Numbered from the stretch's first letter, positions 27,172-35,730 are shown. The stretch is DNA of 64,000 nucleotides from Gemella cuniculi DSM 15828 (GCF_000425665.1 NZ_AUDW01000007.1:1-64000), one strand, 5' to 3'. Made by a program: numbers and translations. Notes: generated from the sequence alone by a model not told the origin.

Positions 27172-27453
27172 CTACAATTTAACTACAAAAATTTGTGCAT
27201 CTTGCAAACAAGTAATAACGTGTTCTACTCCTGCTGGAATTTCTAAAAGTTCAAACTCTGAAAGTGATTCTACTTCTTCTTCAAAAGTAACAGTAATTTT
27301 TCCACTAACATTGAACAACAAAATATTTTTATCATTACTATAAGAATCTGTTTGATTCCCTACCTTCAAATTCATATGTACTACTTGGTACTTTTCATTT
27401 TCTAAAATTATTCCACCTAACAATGTATTTTTATCCAATTTTATTTTTTTCAT
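27172..27453 (-). CDS. small cupin-domain protein
   Basis: A single beta-barrel of 93 residues: SGKITVTFEEEVESLSEFELLEIPAGVEH resembles the core of small cupins, with the second motif (IPAGVEHVI) better kept than the first. Only one metal-type histidine is obvious (VEH), so metal binding is doubtful. It begins 3 bases after the cvfB stop, which implies co-transcription. Function unknown. Confidence 0.65.
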   Translation of the reverse strand: MKKIKLDKNTLLGGIILENEKYQVVHMNLKVGNQTDSYSNDKNILLFNVSGKITVTFEEEVESLSEFELLEIPAGVEHVITCLQDAQIFVVKL

Positions 27454-27456
27454 TTT

Positions 27457-28335
27457 TTATCTTCCTTTACGTTTATATATTCCATCTTCTTCAATCATAA
27501 TTAACTTATTTTTGAATAATCTTCCTACAGCACGTTTAAAACTACCTTTACTCATTCCAAATACAGCCTTGATATCTTCAGGAGAAGATTTATCTGTAAA
27601 ATCACAATAACCATTATTTTCAATGTAATCTAAAATTGCTTGTCCATCACTATCCATTCTCTCATGTGCTCGTGGTAAAAACGAACCATTAATTTCACCA
27701 TTATCTTTAAAACCAATTACCCTAAGAGTGGTTTTCTCTCCAAGGCGTGGTTCACGCTCTCTTTCAGATTCATGAACAAAAATTTTATACCCCTCTTTTG
27801 ATAATAAAAACGTTCCAACTCTCATAAGACGATATGGATATGCTTCAATATCCTGATTTTTCAAATCTTTAGTTGCCTTTGAATACAATGAAGCTACAAT
27901 AGTTTCAGTTGCAAGTCGTGCAAAAAGTTGACCACTATAATCACGTCTTAGAGTTATAAACAACTCATCGCCTTCCTTTGGCCAAACACTTCTAAGCTTT
28001 GGTAAGTCTTCTGCCAAGAGTGGAATTTCACGAGAAAATCCTATATCTAATCCTACTTTATCCTCTTCTACTTTTACTACCTTACTAAAAGCATAATCCC
28101 CATATATAACCTCTGGGATATTTGGTGTAGCAAAGAGTTTTCCACTACGTGATGGATAGATAAACATTGAATACTCCTCACCAATTTCAAAATCATCCAA
28201 ACTCTCAACATCAGATTCATTACAATTTACTTCTTCCTCATTAGGTCCTTTAAAAACTAAAGAAGAACTCTTCTTTTCAACTAACTCTAAGAAATGAATC
28301 TCTCCTGTTATAAATTTATTATTTCCTTTTTCCAT
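27457..28335 (-). CDS. cvfB: CvfB/YitL-family S1 RNA-binding protein
   Basis: A 292-residue protein made of successive S1-like OB folds (YGDYAFSKVVKVEEDKVGLDIG at about 95-117; GTFLLSKEGYKIFVHESERE at about 190-210) followed by a winged helix, with FGMSKGSFKRAVGRLFK and KLIMIEEDGIY at the end. This is the CvfB arrangement, named for a virulence-related factor of Staphylococcus aureus. It acts in the cytoplasm on RNA. ATG at 28335 follows GAGG. Confidence 0.88.
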   Translation of the reverse strand: MEKGNNKFITGEIHFLELVEKKSSSLVFKGPNEEEVNCNESDVESLDDFEIGEEYSMFIYPSRSGKLFATPNIPEVIYGDYAFSKVVKVEEDKVGLDIGFSREIPLLAEDLPKLRSVWPKEGDELFITLRRDYSGQLFARLATETIVASLYSKATKDLKNQDIEAYPYRLMRVGTFLLSKEGYKIFVHESEREREPRLGEKTTLRVIGFKDNGEINGSFLPRAHERMDSDGQAILDYIENNGYCDFTDKSSPEDIKAVFGMSKGSFKRAVGRLFKNKLIMIEEDGIYKRKGR

Positions 28336-28394
28336 CTAATACCTCTTTCTTAATAATGTAATTTAAAATTAATTCAAGTAGTGCACTCATAAAA

Positions 28395-28421
28395 AAAGGT
28401 TGATACCTAATATCAACCTTA
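28395..28421 (-). terminator. spx terminator
   Basis: Stem AAGGTTGATA / TATCAACCTT with a 5-base loop, followed by TTTTTTTAT on the minus strand, about 35 bases past the spx stop. Confidence 0.85.
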
Positions 28422-28453
28422 TAACTCTCGGTAAAAGCAGTATCAGGGCGTAC

Positions 28454-28858
28454 TTACTTAACCATATTCTTTATTTGTTTCAACTGATTTACTCTTATTT
28501 CCTTAGGAAGAAACCTTCTTATTTCATCCTCATTATACCCTACTTGTAATCTTTTATCGTCTACGATGATAGGTCTTCTTAGCATTCCTGGATTGTCTTG
28601 AATAATTTTATACAATTCTTGTATTGACATACTATCTATATCTAAATTTAATTTTTGAAATGTTTTAGATCTAAAAGAAATTATATCCTCCGTCCCATGC
28701 TCTGTGATAGATAAAATATTCTTTATCTCATCAGTTGTTAATGCTTCAGAAAAAATATTTCTCTCGACAAATTCTATATCATTTTCTATAAGCCAAGCCT
28801 TTGCTTTCCTACAAGAAGTACAACTAGGCGATGTAAACAATGTAACTACCACCAGCAC
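28454..28858 (-). CDS. spx: Spx/ArsC-family regulator
   Basis: Thioredoxin-fold partner of RNA polymerase that reprograms transcription under disulfide stress. The 134 residues include the redox switch Cys13-x2-Cys16 (SPSCTSC), the RRP motif ([10 protein letters not shown]) and the C-terminal IRRFLPKE typical of Spx. The start is GTG 28858 after AGGAG; GTG 28852 would give the usual shorter N-terminus. It could be a paralogue (MgsR or SpxA2 type), which sequence alone does not decide. Confidence 0.9.
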   Translation of the reverse strand: MLVVVTLFTSPSCTSCRKAKAWLIENDIEFVERNIFSEALTTDEIKNILSITEHGTEDIISFRSKTFQKLNLDIDSMSIQELYKIIQDNPGMLRRPIIVDDKRLQVGYNEDEIRRFLPKEIRVNQLKQIKNMVK

Positions 28859-29325
28859 TCACACTCCTTTATAAAAATAACATTAATATTTTTATAATTC
28901 TATATACCATTATATTATACTACATATATCGTACTTTGGCAACATTATATCGAAGAAATATTTAGCAAAGATTAATAAAATATCTCTACACTTTTTTATA
29001 ACAAAATTTTTCTTACTTAACTAAAAGCAATGCCCTTATAAAAAAATCCTAATAAAAAACAAATTCAAAATCCTTACAATCAAAATTATAAAAACAAATT
29101 TCGATAAAATAATATCACGAATAGTAGTAAAACATAATATTAAGTTTAATATCTTAATTTTTCACGACTACTATTATAACTTTTTTAATTAAAATTTAAA
29201 TAAAATTTATTTATAAATTAGAAAAATTTTAAAATTACTTTAAAAATTTAATTAATACATGAGAAGATACTTGACATAATATTATAAGCTCAAATTTTTT
29301 AATTGAAAATTTTTTTCAGAAAAAA
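28859..29325. other. 467-base AT-rich gap upstream of tRNA-Leu
   Basis: No ORF. It contains a long inverted repeat at about 29118-29177: outer arms AATAGTAGT / ACTACTATT and inner arms TATTAAG / CTTAAT, followed on the plus strand by TTATAACTTTTTTAATT. It looks like a plus-strand terminator but no plus-strand gene precedes it. The spx promoter should also lie here and was not resolved. Confidence 0.35.
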
Positions 29326-29355
29326 TTGACAACAAGATAAGTTTTATGTTATTAT
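29326..29355 (+). promoter_or_regulatory. tRNA-Leu promoter
   Basis: TTGACA at 29326-29331 and TATTAT at 29350-29355, 18-base spacer, about 12 bases before the mature 5' end. Confidence 0.75.
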
Positions 29356-29367
29356 ATATTTTGTAAT

Positions 29368-29451
29368 GCCAGCATGGCGGAATTGGCAGACGCACTGGAC
29401 TCAAAATCCAGCGATGGTAACATCGTGCCGGTTCGACCCCGGCTGCTGGTA
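29368..29451 (+). tRNA. tRNA-Leu (anticodon CAA)
   Basis: The acceptor arm GCCAGCA pairs with TGCTGGT (one G-U at the end), discriminator A. The anticodon stem CTGGA/TCCAG encloses the loop CTCAAAA, so the anticodon is CAA, reading UUG. A long variable arm (GATGGTAACATC) gives the class II fold, and GGTTCGACCCC forms the T arm. CCA is not encoded. It stands alone with its own promoter and terminator. Confidence 0.95.
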
Positions 29452-29456
29452 TCTCT

Positions 29457-29490
29457 TAAAAGGCTTCAATAACTTGAAGCTTTTTTATTT
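29457..29490 (+). terminator. tRNA-Leu terminator
   Basis: GGCTTCA / TGAAGCT hairpin with 6-base loop followed by TTTTTTATTTTT. Confidence 0.8.
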
Positions 29491-29601
29491 TTAGCATATT
29501 CCCATAATTATCTTTTTGAAAAATCCATTTTATTTATATTCTTAAAAAGGATCAATCTTTTCATATCATAAATCATTTTCAAATAAATTCAAAGTTATTT
29601 C

Positions 29602-29630
29602 TTGACATTCAATATATTTTATAATACTAT
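29602..29630 (+). promoter_or_regulatory. padR promoter
   Basis: TTGACA at 29602-29607, 17-base spacer, TACTAT at 29625-29630. The palindromic operator listed next covers the -10. Confidence 0.8.
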
Positions 29631-29648
29631 CATGTTAAACAAGATAGT
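29626..29648 (+). promoter_or_regulatory. candidate PadR operator
   Basis: A 23-base near-perfect palindrome: ACTATC, A, TGTT, centre A, AACA, A, GATAGT. Only one symmetric pair mismatches. It includes TGTT/AACA half-sites like the ATGT/ACAT of known PadR operators, overlaps the -10 and reaches the start region, so binding should repress the padR operon. Confidence 0.65.
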
Positions 29649-29705
29649 TGAAAATATTTTCTTCACTTTACCCTATATAAAAATTATTGAAAGGACAGTT
29701 TAAGT

Positions 29706-30062
29706 ATGAAAGTAAATTCTTCTCAAATTCTAAAAGGAACGTTAGAAGCGTGTATCTTAAAATTAATTAAACACAAAGATATGTACGGTTATGAGATAAC
29801 AGAAAATTTATCAAAATATGGTTTAAGCATGGTGGCAAAAGGGACAATATATCCTCTTCTTTTAAAACTAGAAAAAGAACATTTACTAGATAGTTATTTA
29901 AAAGAAAGTTTTGATGGTCCACCTAGAAAGTATTATAAAATATCAGATAATGGCATAAAATTTATCATAGACTTCGAAAAAACTTGGAATGAAATAAAAA
30001 ATTCCATTGATACTATTTTAAATTTACAAGGAGAGTCCTATGGAAACGAAAAAAATAATTAA
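29706..30062 (+). CDS. PadR-family transcriptional regulator
   Basis: A 118-residue winged-helix repressor: LKGTLEACILKLIKHKDMYGYEI at the N-terminus, MVAKGTIYPLLLKLEKEHLL as recognition helix and wing, GPPRKYYKISDNG as the wing hairpin. Such small PadRs (group 2) usually control a membrane protein encoded next to them, and here the next gene starts inside this one. Autoregulation is suggested by the palindrome over its -10. The ligand is unknown. Confidence 0.88.
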   Translation: MKVNSSQILKGTLEACILKLIKHKDMYGYEITENLSKYGLSMVAKGTIYPLLLKLEKEHLLDSYLKESFDGPPRKYYKISDNGIKFIIDFEKTWNEIKNSIDTILNLQGESYGNEKNN

Positions 30063-30679
30063 ATTTAACAACACACTAAAAAAAACAATTAAACAAGGAA
30101 AATAAAAAATATTATGATGAACTTTTGTTAAGCCTTAGAAGTAAATCTTTTTTAAAAGATGAAACCAAACTAGAAATTATTACACTTGAAATTTTGCAAG
30201 ATTTAGTTAGCTATCAAGAGCAAGGAAAAAAATTTACTGAAGTTTATGGAGATGATATAGATAAATTCGCAAATTCTATTTTTGAAAATTTACCTAATGA
30301 AAATAAAAAGCAAATGTTAAGTCTCTTGTTAGTATCAATATTAATGTTTATTACATCATCAACATTTTTTTACGTTTTCAACTCCAATATCGAACCATAT
30401 ATTATACTACTTAATGTTATTACATCTGGAATTTTCGGCATGATTTTATTATATATTTTGGTTTATAGAAAGACTAAACAAAATAAAATTTTTATCTACA
30501 CACTAGCATTTATTTCATATAATCTTTCCATATTTTTAATACCGATTTTAAAAACATTTGACGTTTTTAAATCCCCACTAATATTATCAGTAGAAAATTC
30601 AATTTATATTAAACTAGCATACCTTTGTTTTGCACTGTTTTCTATAATTTACACTGTCAATTTCTTTAAAAAAAATTAA
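30040..30679 (+). pseudogene. PadR-linked membrane protein (DUF1129/DUF1048-like), frameshifted
   Basis: An ATG at 30040, overlapping padR, opens METKKIIKFNNTLKKTIKQGK and stops at 30103. The next frame continues without a start as KKYYDELLLSLRSKSF, and onward to 30679. The two halves join into one PadR-partner protein if one base is gained or lost in the A-rich run at 30099-30109. The soluble N-terminal part has LEILQDLVSYQEQGKKFTEVYGDD, typical of these partners, followed by four membrane helices. Transcriptional slippage on the A-run could restore it; otherwise it is broken. Confidence 0.7.
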
Positions 30680-30734
30680 CGCAATAAGTTCGCTTAAGGA
30701 AAAGAATTTTATTTTAAAAATAATTAATTTTCTC

Positions 30735-30763
30735 TTGATTAATTTTTTTAAACTTGATATAAT
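30735..30763 (+). promoter_or_regulatory. promoter of the CDF transporter
   Basis: TTGATT at 30735-30740, 17-base spacer, TATAAT at 30758-30763. Confidence 0.7.
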
Positions 30764-30794
30764 AATCAAACACACAATTTAGGAGTTGATTATT

Positions 30795-31697
30795 GTGAAT
30801 AATTCTATTTTTGAAAATTTAAAAAAAGCTGAGCAAGGTGCAAAACTTAGTATTTTTTCTTATTTATTTCTAACATTATTAAAGTTAGGAGCTGGAGTTT
30901 TCTTTAAATCCTCAGCATTAGTTGCTGATGGTATTAATAACGCTACTGATGTTATCTCATCTATTTGCGTTTTAATCGGATTAAAAATTTCAAGAAAACC
31001 TGCCGACGAAGATCACCTTTATGGTCACTTTAGAGCTGAGCTTATTTCTACTCTTGTCGCATCTTTTATTATGTTATATGCTGGTATTGAGGTTATAATT
31101 TATGCTATAAAAAAAATTCTTACCCACAGTTATGAACAACCTAATATACTTTCTGCTGCCGTTGCATTTATTGCAAGTTTCTTAATGTTTGGTGTTTATT
31201 TTTATAATATAAGACTTTCAAAAAAGCTCGGAAGTAAATCCCTTAAAGCTGCCGCTTTGGATAATCTCAGTGATGCACTAGTTTCAGTTGGTACCGTAGT
31301 TGGTATTATAGCTACCTATTTAGGATTTCCTATTGCAGATTCTATTGTTGCTATTATTGTAGGTTTTCTTATCGTTTGGACTGCTGTTAGTATTTTTAAA
31401 GAATCTACTCATGTTCTTACAGATGGAGTAGAAACTGAAACTATTGAAAAAATTAATGATATTGTTGAAAGTACTCCCGACGTTATTTCTATCATTGATA
31501 TTAAAGGTCGAACACATGGACTTTTGTATTTTATTGATATAACTATAACCGTAAACCCAAAATTAAACGTTAAACAAAGCCACGATATTACAATAAAAAT
31601 AGAAAAAGCTCTAGCTAAAGAATTCTATTACTGTGAAACTTTAATTCACCTAGAACCACATGGAATAGAATGTCATCCATCTAAAACTAATCTTTGA
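30795..31697 (+). CDS. cation diffusion facilitator family transporter
   Basis: A 300-residue proton-coupled metal exporter in the membrane. Six helices occupy about 10-210; helix II carries SSALVADGINNATDVISS with the HxxxD-type metal site changed to an ADGINNATD pattern, and helix V carries AAALDNLSDALVS, so the transport site uses D and N/D residues as in Mn/Fe-type CDFs. The C-terminal ferredoxin-like domain follows (VESTPDVISI, IEKALAKEF). Start GTG 30795 after AGGAG; TTG 30786 is too close to it. Metal specificity is inferred only loosely. Confidence 0.88.
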   Translation: MNNSIFENLKKAEQGAKLSIFSYLFLTLLKLGAGVFFKSSALVADGINNATDVISSICVLIGLKISRKPADEDHLYGHFRAELISTLVASFIMLYAGIEVIIYAIKKILTHSYEQPNILSAAVAFIASFLMFGVYFYNIRLSKKLGSKSLKAAALDNLSDALVSVGTVVGIIATYLGFPIADSIVAIIVGFLIVWTAVSIFKESTHVLTDGVETETIEKINDIVESTPDVISIIDIKGRTHGLLYFIDITITVNPKLNVKQSHDITIKIEKALAKEFYYCETLIHLEPHGIECHPSKTNL

Positions 31698-31717
31698 AAA
31701 ATTTAAGATTAGTTTTT
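31684..31717 (+). terminator. terminator of the CDF gene
   Basis: AAACTAATCTT / AAGATTAGTTT hairpin overlapping the stop codon, followed by TTTTTTC. Confidence 0.8.
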
Positions 31718-31777
31718 TTCTTTATAATATTCTTGTTAACTAACTATCTAACTCAAAATTTCTTTATTCTACCATAT

Positions 31778-31806
31778 TTGACAAAAACATCTACTAAAAG
31801 TATAAT
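31778..31806 (+). promoter_or_regulatory. mevalonate operon promoter
   Basis: Perfect consensus: TTGACA (31778-31783), exactly 17 bases, TATAAT (31801-31806), about 98 bases before the first start codon. Confidence 0.88.
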
Positions 31807-31903
31807 TATAATGCATATAGATGTATTTTTATCAAAGTTTATATATACTAATTTATTTTAAGTTATTTTTGCTAAAATAAGTACTAATTTTAATTGGAGT
31901 TAG

Positions 31904-32716
31904 ATGATTATGACACACGCTAAGGCTATTTTTTTTGGTGAGCATGCTGTTGTTTATGGATACAAAGGGATAACTATTCCCCTTCCTGAGATGAGAGTTG
32001 ATGTTACACTAAATCAAACCAACACCATTCAACAAAGAGATGAAATTTTAGATTACATTGCTAAAACTTGTGGTATTGATGATAAAACCGAAATCAATAT
32101 TACTAGCACGATCCCAGTTGGGCGTGGTTTAGGATCTTCTGCTGCACTTAGCATTGCTGTTGCAAGAGCAAAAAAATTAGAGAATGTTAGAGAAATTGCC
32201 AATAAGTGTGAAAAATTTATTCATGGAAATCCGAGTGGGATTGATGTCAATCAGGTATTAAGTGATACCCCCCTTCTTTTTTCAAAAAAGAAAGGTGCAA
32301 GTGAACTTAACTTTTCTTTAGATAGCTATCTTCTTATTATTGATACTGGTGTTATCGGTATTACTAAAGAAACTTTAGAGCATATTGGAAAAAATTATGA
32401 GAAGTATAAGAAATATATTTCTGAACTTGGAAATATTACAGAAAAAGTTATTGAACCACTAAAAAATAAAAATATTAATCTTATTGGAGAGTATATGTAT
32501 ATGGCACATTCTCTTCTTCAAAAAATTGGTGTTAGCCACAAGAGTAATGATGACGTGGTCGAAATTTGTAAAAAAAACAATGCAAAGGGCGCTAAACTAA
32601 CTGGTGGTGGTGCTGGCGGTTGTTGCATTTGTCTTAATGATACACTAGAAAATACTCTAAAAATTCAAGCCGCATTAAAAGAGAAAGGATATTCATCATG
32701 GATAGTTACAGTTTAG
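31904..32716 (+). CDS. mvk: mevalonate kinase
   Basis: GHMP kinase phosphorylating mevalonate. HAKAIFFGEHAVVYG is the N-terminal signature, PVGRGLGSSAALS the ATP loop, and LTGGGAGGCCICL the C-terminal motif. At 270 residues it is shorter than most members (about 300). The region between the ATP loop and FIHGNPSGID is compressed (VARAKKLENVREIANKCEK), which looks like an internal deletion that keeps the frame and catalytic aspartate. ATG 31904 or 31910 may be used; GGAG lies at 31896. Confidence 0.92.
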   Translation: MIMTHAKAIFFGEHAVVYGYKGITIPLPEMRVDVTLNQTNTIQQRDEILDYIAKTCGIDDKTEINITSTIPVGRGLGSSAALSIAVARAKKLENVREIANKCEKFIHGNPSGIDVNQVLSDTPLLFSKKKGASELNFSLDSYLLIIDTGVIGITKETLEHIGKNYEKYKKYISELGNITEKVIEPLKNKNINLIGEYMYMAHSLLQKIGVSHKSNDDVVEICKKNNAKGAKLTGGGAGGCCICLNDTLENTLKIQAALKEKGYSSWIVTV

Positions 32717-33609
32717 GTTATGCAAATATTGCCTTAGTTAAATATTGGGGGAAAAAATCTAAGAATCCTGTTCTTCCTTATAACCCAAATATTTCATTAA
32801 GATTAGACAAATTATTATCAAAAACTAAAATCGAAAAAAGCATATCTGATGAAGATGAATTTTATATAAATGATGAAAAACAAAGCAAAGATGAAGTTGA
32901 AAAAATAATTAATTTTATTTCAAAATTCACACCAAAAGAACGTGAAAAAATTTGTATAAAAAGTTATAACACTGTTCCTACTGCAGCTGGACTTTCTTCT
33001 AGTTCAAGCGGTACTATGGCTTTAGTTTTAGCTTGCAATAAGTATTTCAATCTCAATAAAACTACAAGCGAGCTAATTGAAATTTCTAAAGAAGGATCTG
33101 GATCATCTTGCCGTAGTTTTTATAAACTCGCCTCTTGGTTAGAAGACGGAAGTGTAGAAGAACTTTCTTGTGATTTAAATTTAGCCATGATGGTTCTTGT
33201 TGTTAATGAAGAAAGAAAAAAAATCTCTAGTAGAGTAGCTATGGAACGATGTGTCCAAACTTCCTCTACTTTTAATTCTTGGATAAAAAAAGCTAAAGAT
33301 GATTTTAACCTTATGAAAAAAGCACTTAATAATAATGACTTTAAACAAATTGGTGAAATCGCAGAAAGTAACGCCCTTGCTATGCATGATACTACAAGAA
33401 CTTCAACTCCCAGTTTTAGCTTTTTAACTGAAGAAAGTTATAGAGCTATGGAGATTGTAAAAGAACTTCGTAAAAATGGATATAATTGTTATTTCACCAT
33501 GGATGCTGGTCCTAATGTTAAAGTTCTTTATTTAAAAGAAAATCAAGAAAAAATATATAAGGAAATTTCTAAATTATGGAAGAAAAAAATAATTTTGTGT
33601 ATGGAGTAG
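32698..33609 (+). CDS. mvaD: diphosphomevalonate decarboxylase
   Basis: Makes isopentenyl diphosphate from mevalonate diphosphate. A 303-residue GHMP-fold enzyme with NIALVKYWGK at the N-terminus, TVPTAAGLSSSSSGTMAL (phosphate loop) and FTMDAGPNVKVL with the catalytic aspartate. It overlaps mvk by 19 bases; the ribosome binding site AAAGGA lies inside mvk, so translation is coupled. Confidence 0.95.
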   Translation: MDSYSLGYANIALVKYWGKKSKNPVLPYNPNISLRLDKLLSKTKIEKSISDEDEFYINDEKQSKDEVEKIINFISKFTPKEREKICIKSYNTVPTAAGLSSSSSGTMALVLACNKYFNLNKTTSELIEISKEGSGSSCRSFYKLASWLEDGSVEELSCDLNLAMMVLVVNEERKKISSRVAMERCVQTSSTFNSWIKKAKDDFNLMKKALNNNDFKQIGEIAESNALAMHDTTRTSTPSFSFLTEESYRAMEIVKELRKNGYNCYFTMDAGPNVKVLYLKENQEKIYKEISKLWKKKIILCME

Positions 33610-34565
33610 CTTATGGAAAATTGTATCTAGCTGGTGAATATGCAATTTTAGAAAATTATTCTAAAGCACTTTTAACAAGTGTCCCTAAAAAAATAATGGC
33701 AATAATAGAACCTAGCAAAAAGATAACTATTTTTGATACAGTTCATAAAGACGAGGTCACACTCAATGATAATAATAAAAATTTTACCTTAATTCAAAAA
33801 TTTATTATTTTTATACAAAAATATCTGAACAGCTCAAAAACTTTTTCTTTAACAATTTACAATGAACTTCATGGCGAAGGGAAAAAATATGGACTTGGTT
33901 CATCTGGAGCCGTTTTAGTAGCTATTGCAAAAGCAATATTAAATTTTGAAAAAATAAATTTTGATAATATTACTATATTTAAAATAGTTTCTCTTTTCAA
34001 TATTACACATAATCTTGGTGGATCTATGGGTGATATTGCAGCTAGCCTTAATGATGGACTTACCTACTACAAAAAATTTAATAATTCATTTGTAGAAAAA
34101 CTAATTTCGGCGAAAAAATCTACCCAAGACATAGTTAATACTGATTGGGATGGTTTAATTATTAAAAGTATCGTTCCCAATATAGATATTGATATTTTTG
34201 CAAAATGGACTGGAGAAGTTGTTGATACTAAAGAACATGTAAAACTTTGGCATCAACATAAAAATAATTTTGTTACAGAATACTCAAACTTCGTCAACAC
34301 TTCTAATTTATTAACTGAAAGATTAATACATTCATTAGAAAATAATGACGCTGAGAAGTTTTTAAATACTATAAGATGTTTACGCTCCAATTTATTATTT
34401 TTGGAAAGTTTTTCGAAAATTCCAATGGAAACTCTAGCGATGAAAGATTATATTAAAAAGTATTCTGCTGGAAAACAGAGTGGTTCTGGTAGTGGTGATA
34501 TCGTGCTTGGCTTTAATAAGAGCAAAGGTAATTTTAATTTACATCTAAATCTTGAAAAATTATAA
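33576..34565 (+). CDS. phosphomevalonate kinase
   Basis: A 329-residue GHMP kinase of the bacterial type: YGKLYLAGEYAILE at the N-terminus, KYGLGSSGAVLVA as ATP loop, HNLGGSMGDIAAS in the substrate region and KQSGSGSGDIVLGF near the C-terminus, where the usual GAGGGDC motif is replaced by GSGSGDIV. It overlaps mvaD by 34 bases. Second of the two phosphorylations in the pathway. Confidence 0.93.
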   Translation: MEEKNNFVYGVAYGKLYLAGEYAILENYSKALLTSVPKKIMAIIEPSKKITIFDTVHKDEVTLNDNNKNFTLIQKFIIFIQKYLNSSKTFSLTIYNELHGEGKKYGLGSSGAVLVAIAKAILNFEKINFDNITIFKIVSLFNITHNLGGSMGDIAASLNDGLTYYKKFNNSFVEKLISAKKSTQDIVNTDWDGLIIKSIVPNIDIDIFAKWTGEVVDTKEHVKLWHQHKNNFVTEYSNFVNTSNLLTERLIHSLENNDAEKFLNTIRCLRSNLLFLESFSKIPMETLAMKDYIKKYSAGKQSGSGSGDIVLGFNKSKGNFNLHLNLEKL

Positions 34566-34585
34566 CTATTTTAGAAAGGACAACT

Positions 34586-35533
34586 ATGAGAAAAGAAGAT
34601 CATATTCGTTTAGCACTAGCAGACAAAACCAAATTAACTAGTTTAGACGCCTATGCTATTGATTATAATAGTATCCCTCGTTTTGGACTTAGTGATATTA
34701 ATACTTCAACCTCTGTTTGTGGAAAAACTTGGGACTATCCATTTTTTATAAACGCAATAACTGCTGGTGGTAAGGAATGTAATAAAATTAATAAAGATTT
34801 TATGGAAGTAAGTAAAGTTTGTGATATTGAATTTTTTCCTGGTTCATATTCTCCAGCTTTAAAAAATAAAGAAGACGCACTCTCTTATCCTAAAGGGTAT
34901 TCTGTTAATTTAGGGTTGGACAAAAAGCCACAAGCAATATTAACTGCAATAAAAAACACAAATGCTCAGTATCTACAACTTCATACTAACCCTTTGCAAG
35001 AAATAGTTATGCCAGAAGGAGATCATAATTTTGAAACTTGGGAAAGTACTTTAAGAGAAGTCAGTAAAAAATCTTATATTCCCATAATTCTTAAAGAAAC
35101 TGGTTTTGGAATGAATGAAGACACTATAAAATTAGCTTGCGAATTAAACCTAGCCGCTATTGATGTGAGTGGTATGGGAGGAACTAATTTCGCACGTATT
35201 GAAAATGGTCGAAGAAAAGATAAATCAAGTTATTTGGAAAATATTGGTTATACAACTGCAGAAAGTCTAGAAATCGCAAAAAAATACCGTGATAAAATTG
35301 ATGTTATTGCAAGTGGTGGAATCAGAAACCCACTAGATGTCATTAAGTGCCTGGCCTTAGGCGCAAAAGCTGTAGGTGTTTCAAAAATTTTTCTTGAGAT
35401 TTTATTAAATAATGGAAAAGAAGCATTAATTTCCGAAATCGAAAAATGGAAAAAAGAAATAAAATTTTTGATGATACTTATGAATTCAAAAAATATAGAA
35501 GAATTATATGGAAAAATTAGAAAAATAGATTAA
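34586..35533 (+). CDS. fni: type 2 isopentenyl-diphosphate delta-isomerase
   Basis: FMN- and NADPH-dependent isomerase linking IPP and DMAPP, 315 residues, slightly short for the family. Motifs: RKEDHIRLAL, PFFINAITAGG (flavin site), LQLHTNPLQE, IDVSGMGGTNFARIE and ASGGIRNPLDVIKCLALGA (phosphate binding). Ends the operon 20 bases after phosphomevalonate kinase. HMG-CoA synthase and reductase, needed to make mevalonate, are outside the window. Confidence 0.94.
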   Translation: MRKEDHIRLALADKTKLTSLDAYAIDYNSIPRFGLSDINTSTSVCGKTWDYPFFINAITAGGKECNKINKDFMEVSKVCDIEFFPGSYSPALKNKEDALSYPKGYSVNLGLDKKPQAILTAIKNTNAQYLQLHTNPLQEIVMPEGDHNFETWESTLREVSKKSYIPIILKETGFGMNEDTIKLACELNLAAIDVSGMGGTNFARIENGRRKDKSSYLENIGYTTAESLEIAKKYRDKIDVIASGGIRNPLDVIKCLALGAKAVGVSKIFLEILLNNGKEALISEIEKWKKEIKFLMILMNSKNIEELYGKIRKID

Positions 35534-35537
35534 AGTG

Positions 35538-35578
35538 ATAAGTAGGAATTGAGTGAATATCACCAATTCCTACTTATA
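35538..35578 (+). terminator. mevalonate operon terminator
   Basis: ATAAGTAGGAATTG / CAATTCCTACTTAT stem, 14 perfect pairs, followed by AGTTTATTTTATTT. It also faces the convergent small ORF at 35581. Confidence 0.85.
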
Positions 35579-35580
35579 GT

Positions 35581-35730
35581 TTATTTTATTTCCAAATCTG
35601 CTATTCTCTTAATAACTTTTTTCAAATCATCTTCGATTTTATTAATCTTCACCTTATTTTTTTGATTCTCTGCTATTAAATACCAACAAGAAATGAGTAA
35701 CATTATATTTAAACAAATTATTGCGAACAT
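35581..35730 (-). CDS. 49-residue single-span membrane peptide
   Basis: ATG 35730 is preceded by GGAGAAAAAG, a good ribosome binding site. The product begins MFAIICLNIMLLISCWYLIA, one membrane helix, then a charged stretch NKVKINKIEDDLKKVIKRI, ending DLEIK, which is a likely short coiled coil. The layout (helix plus amphipathic tail) suggests a real small membrane protein that multimerises or binds a partner. No family is recognised. It lies downstream of the rpsU terminator on the same strand. Confidence 0.6.
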   Translation of the reverse strand: MFAIICLNIMLLISCWYLIAENQKNKVKINKIEDDLKKVIKRIADLEIK

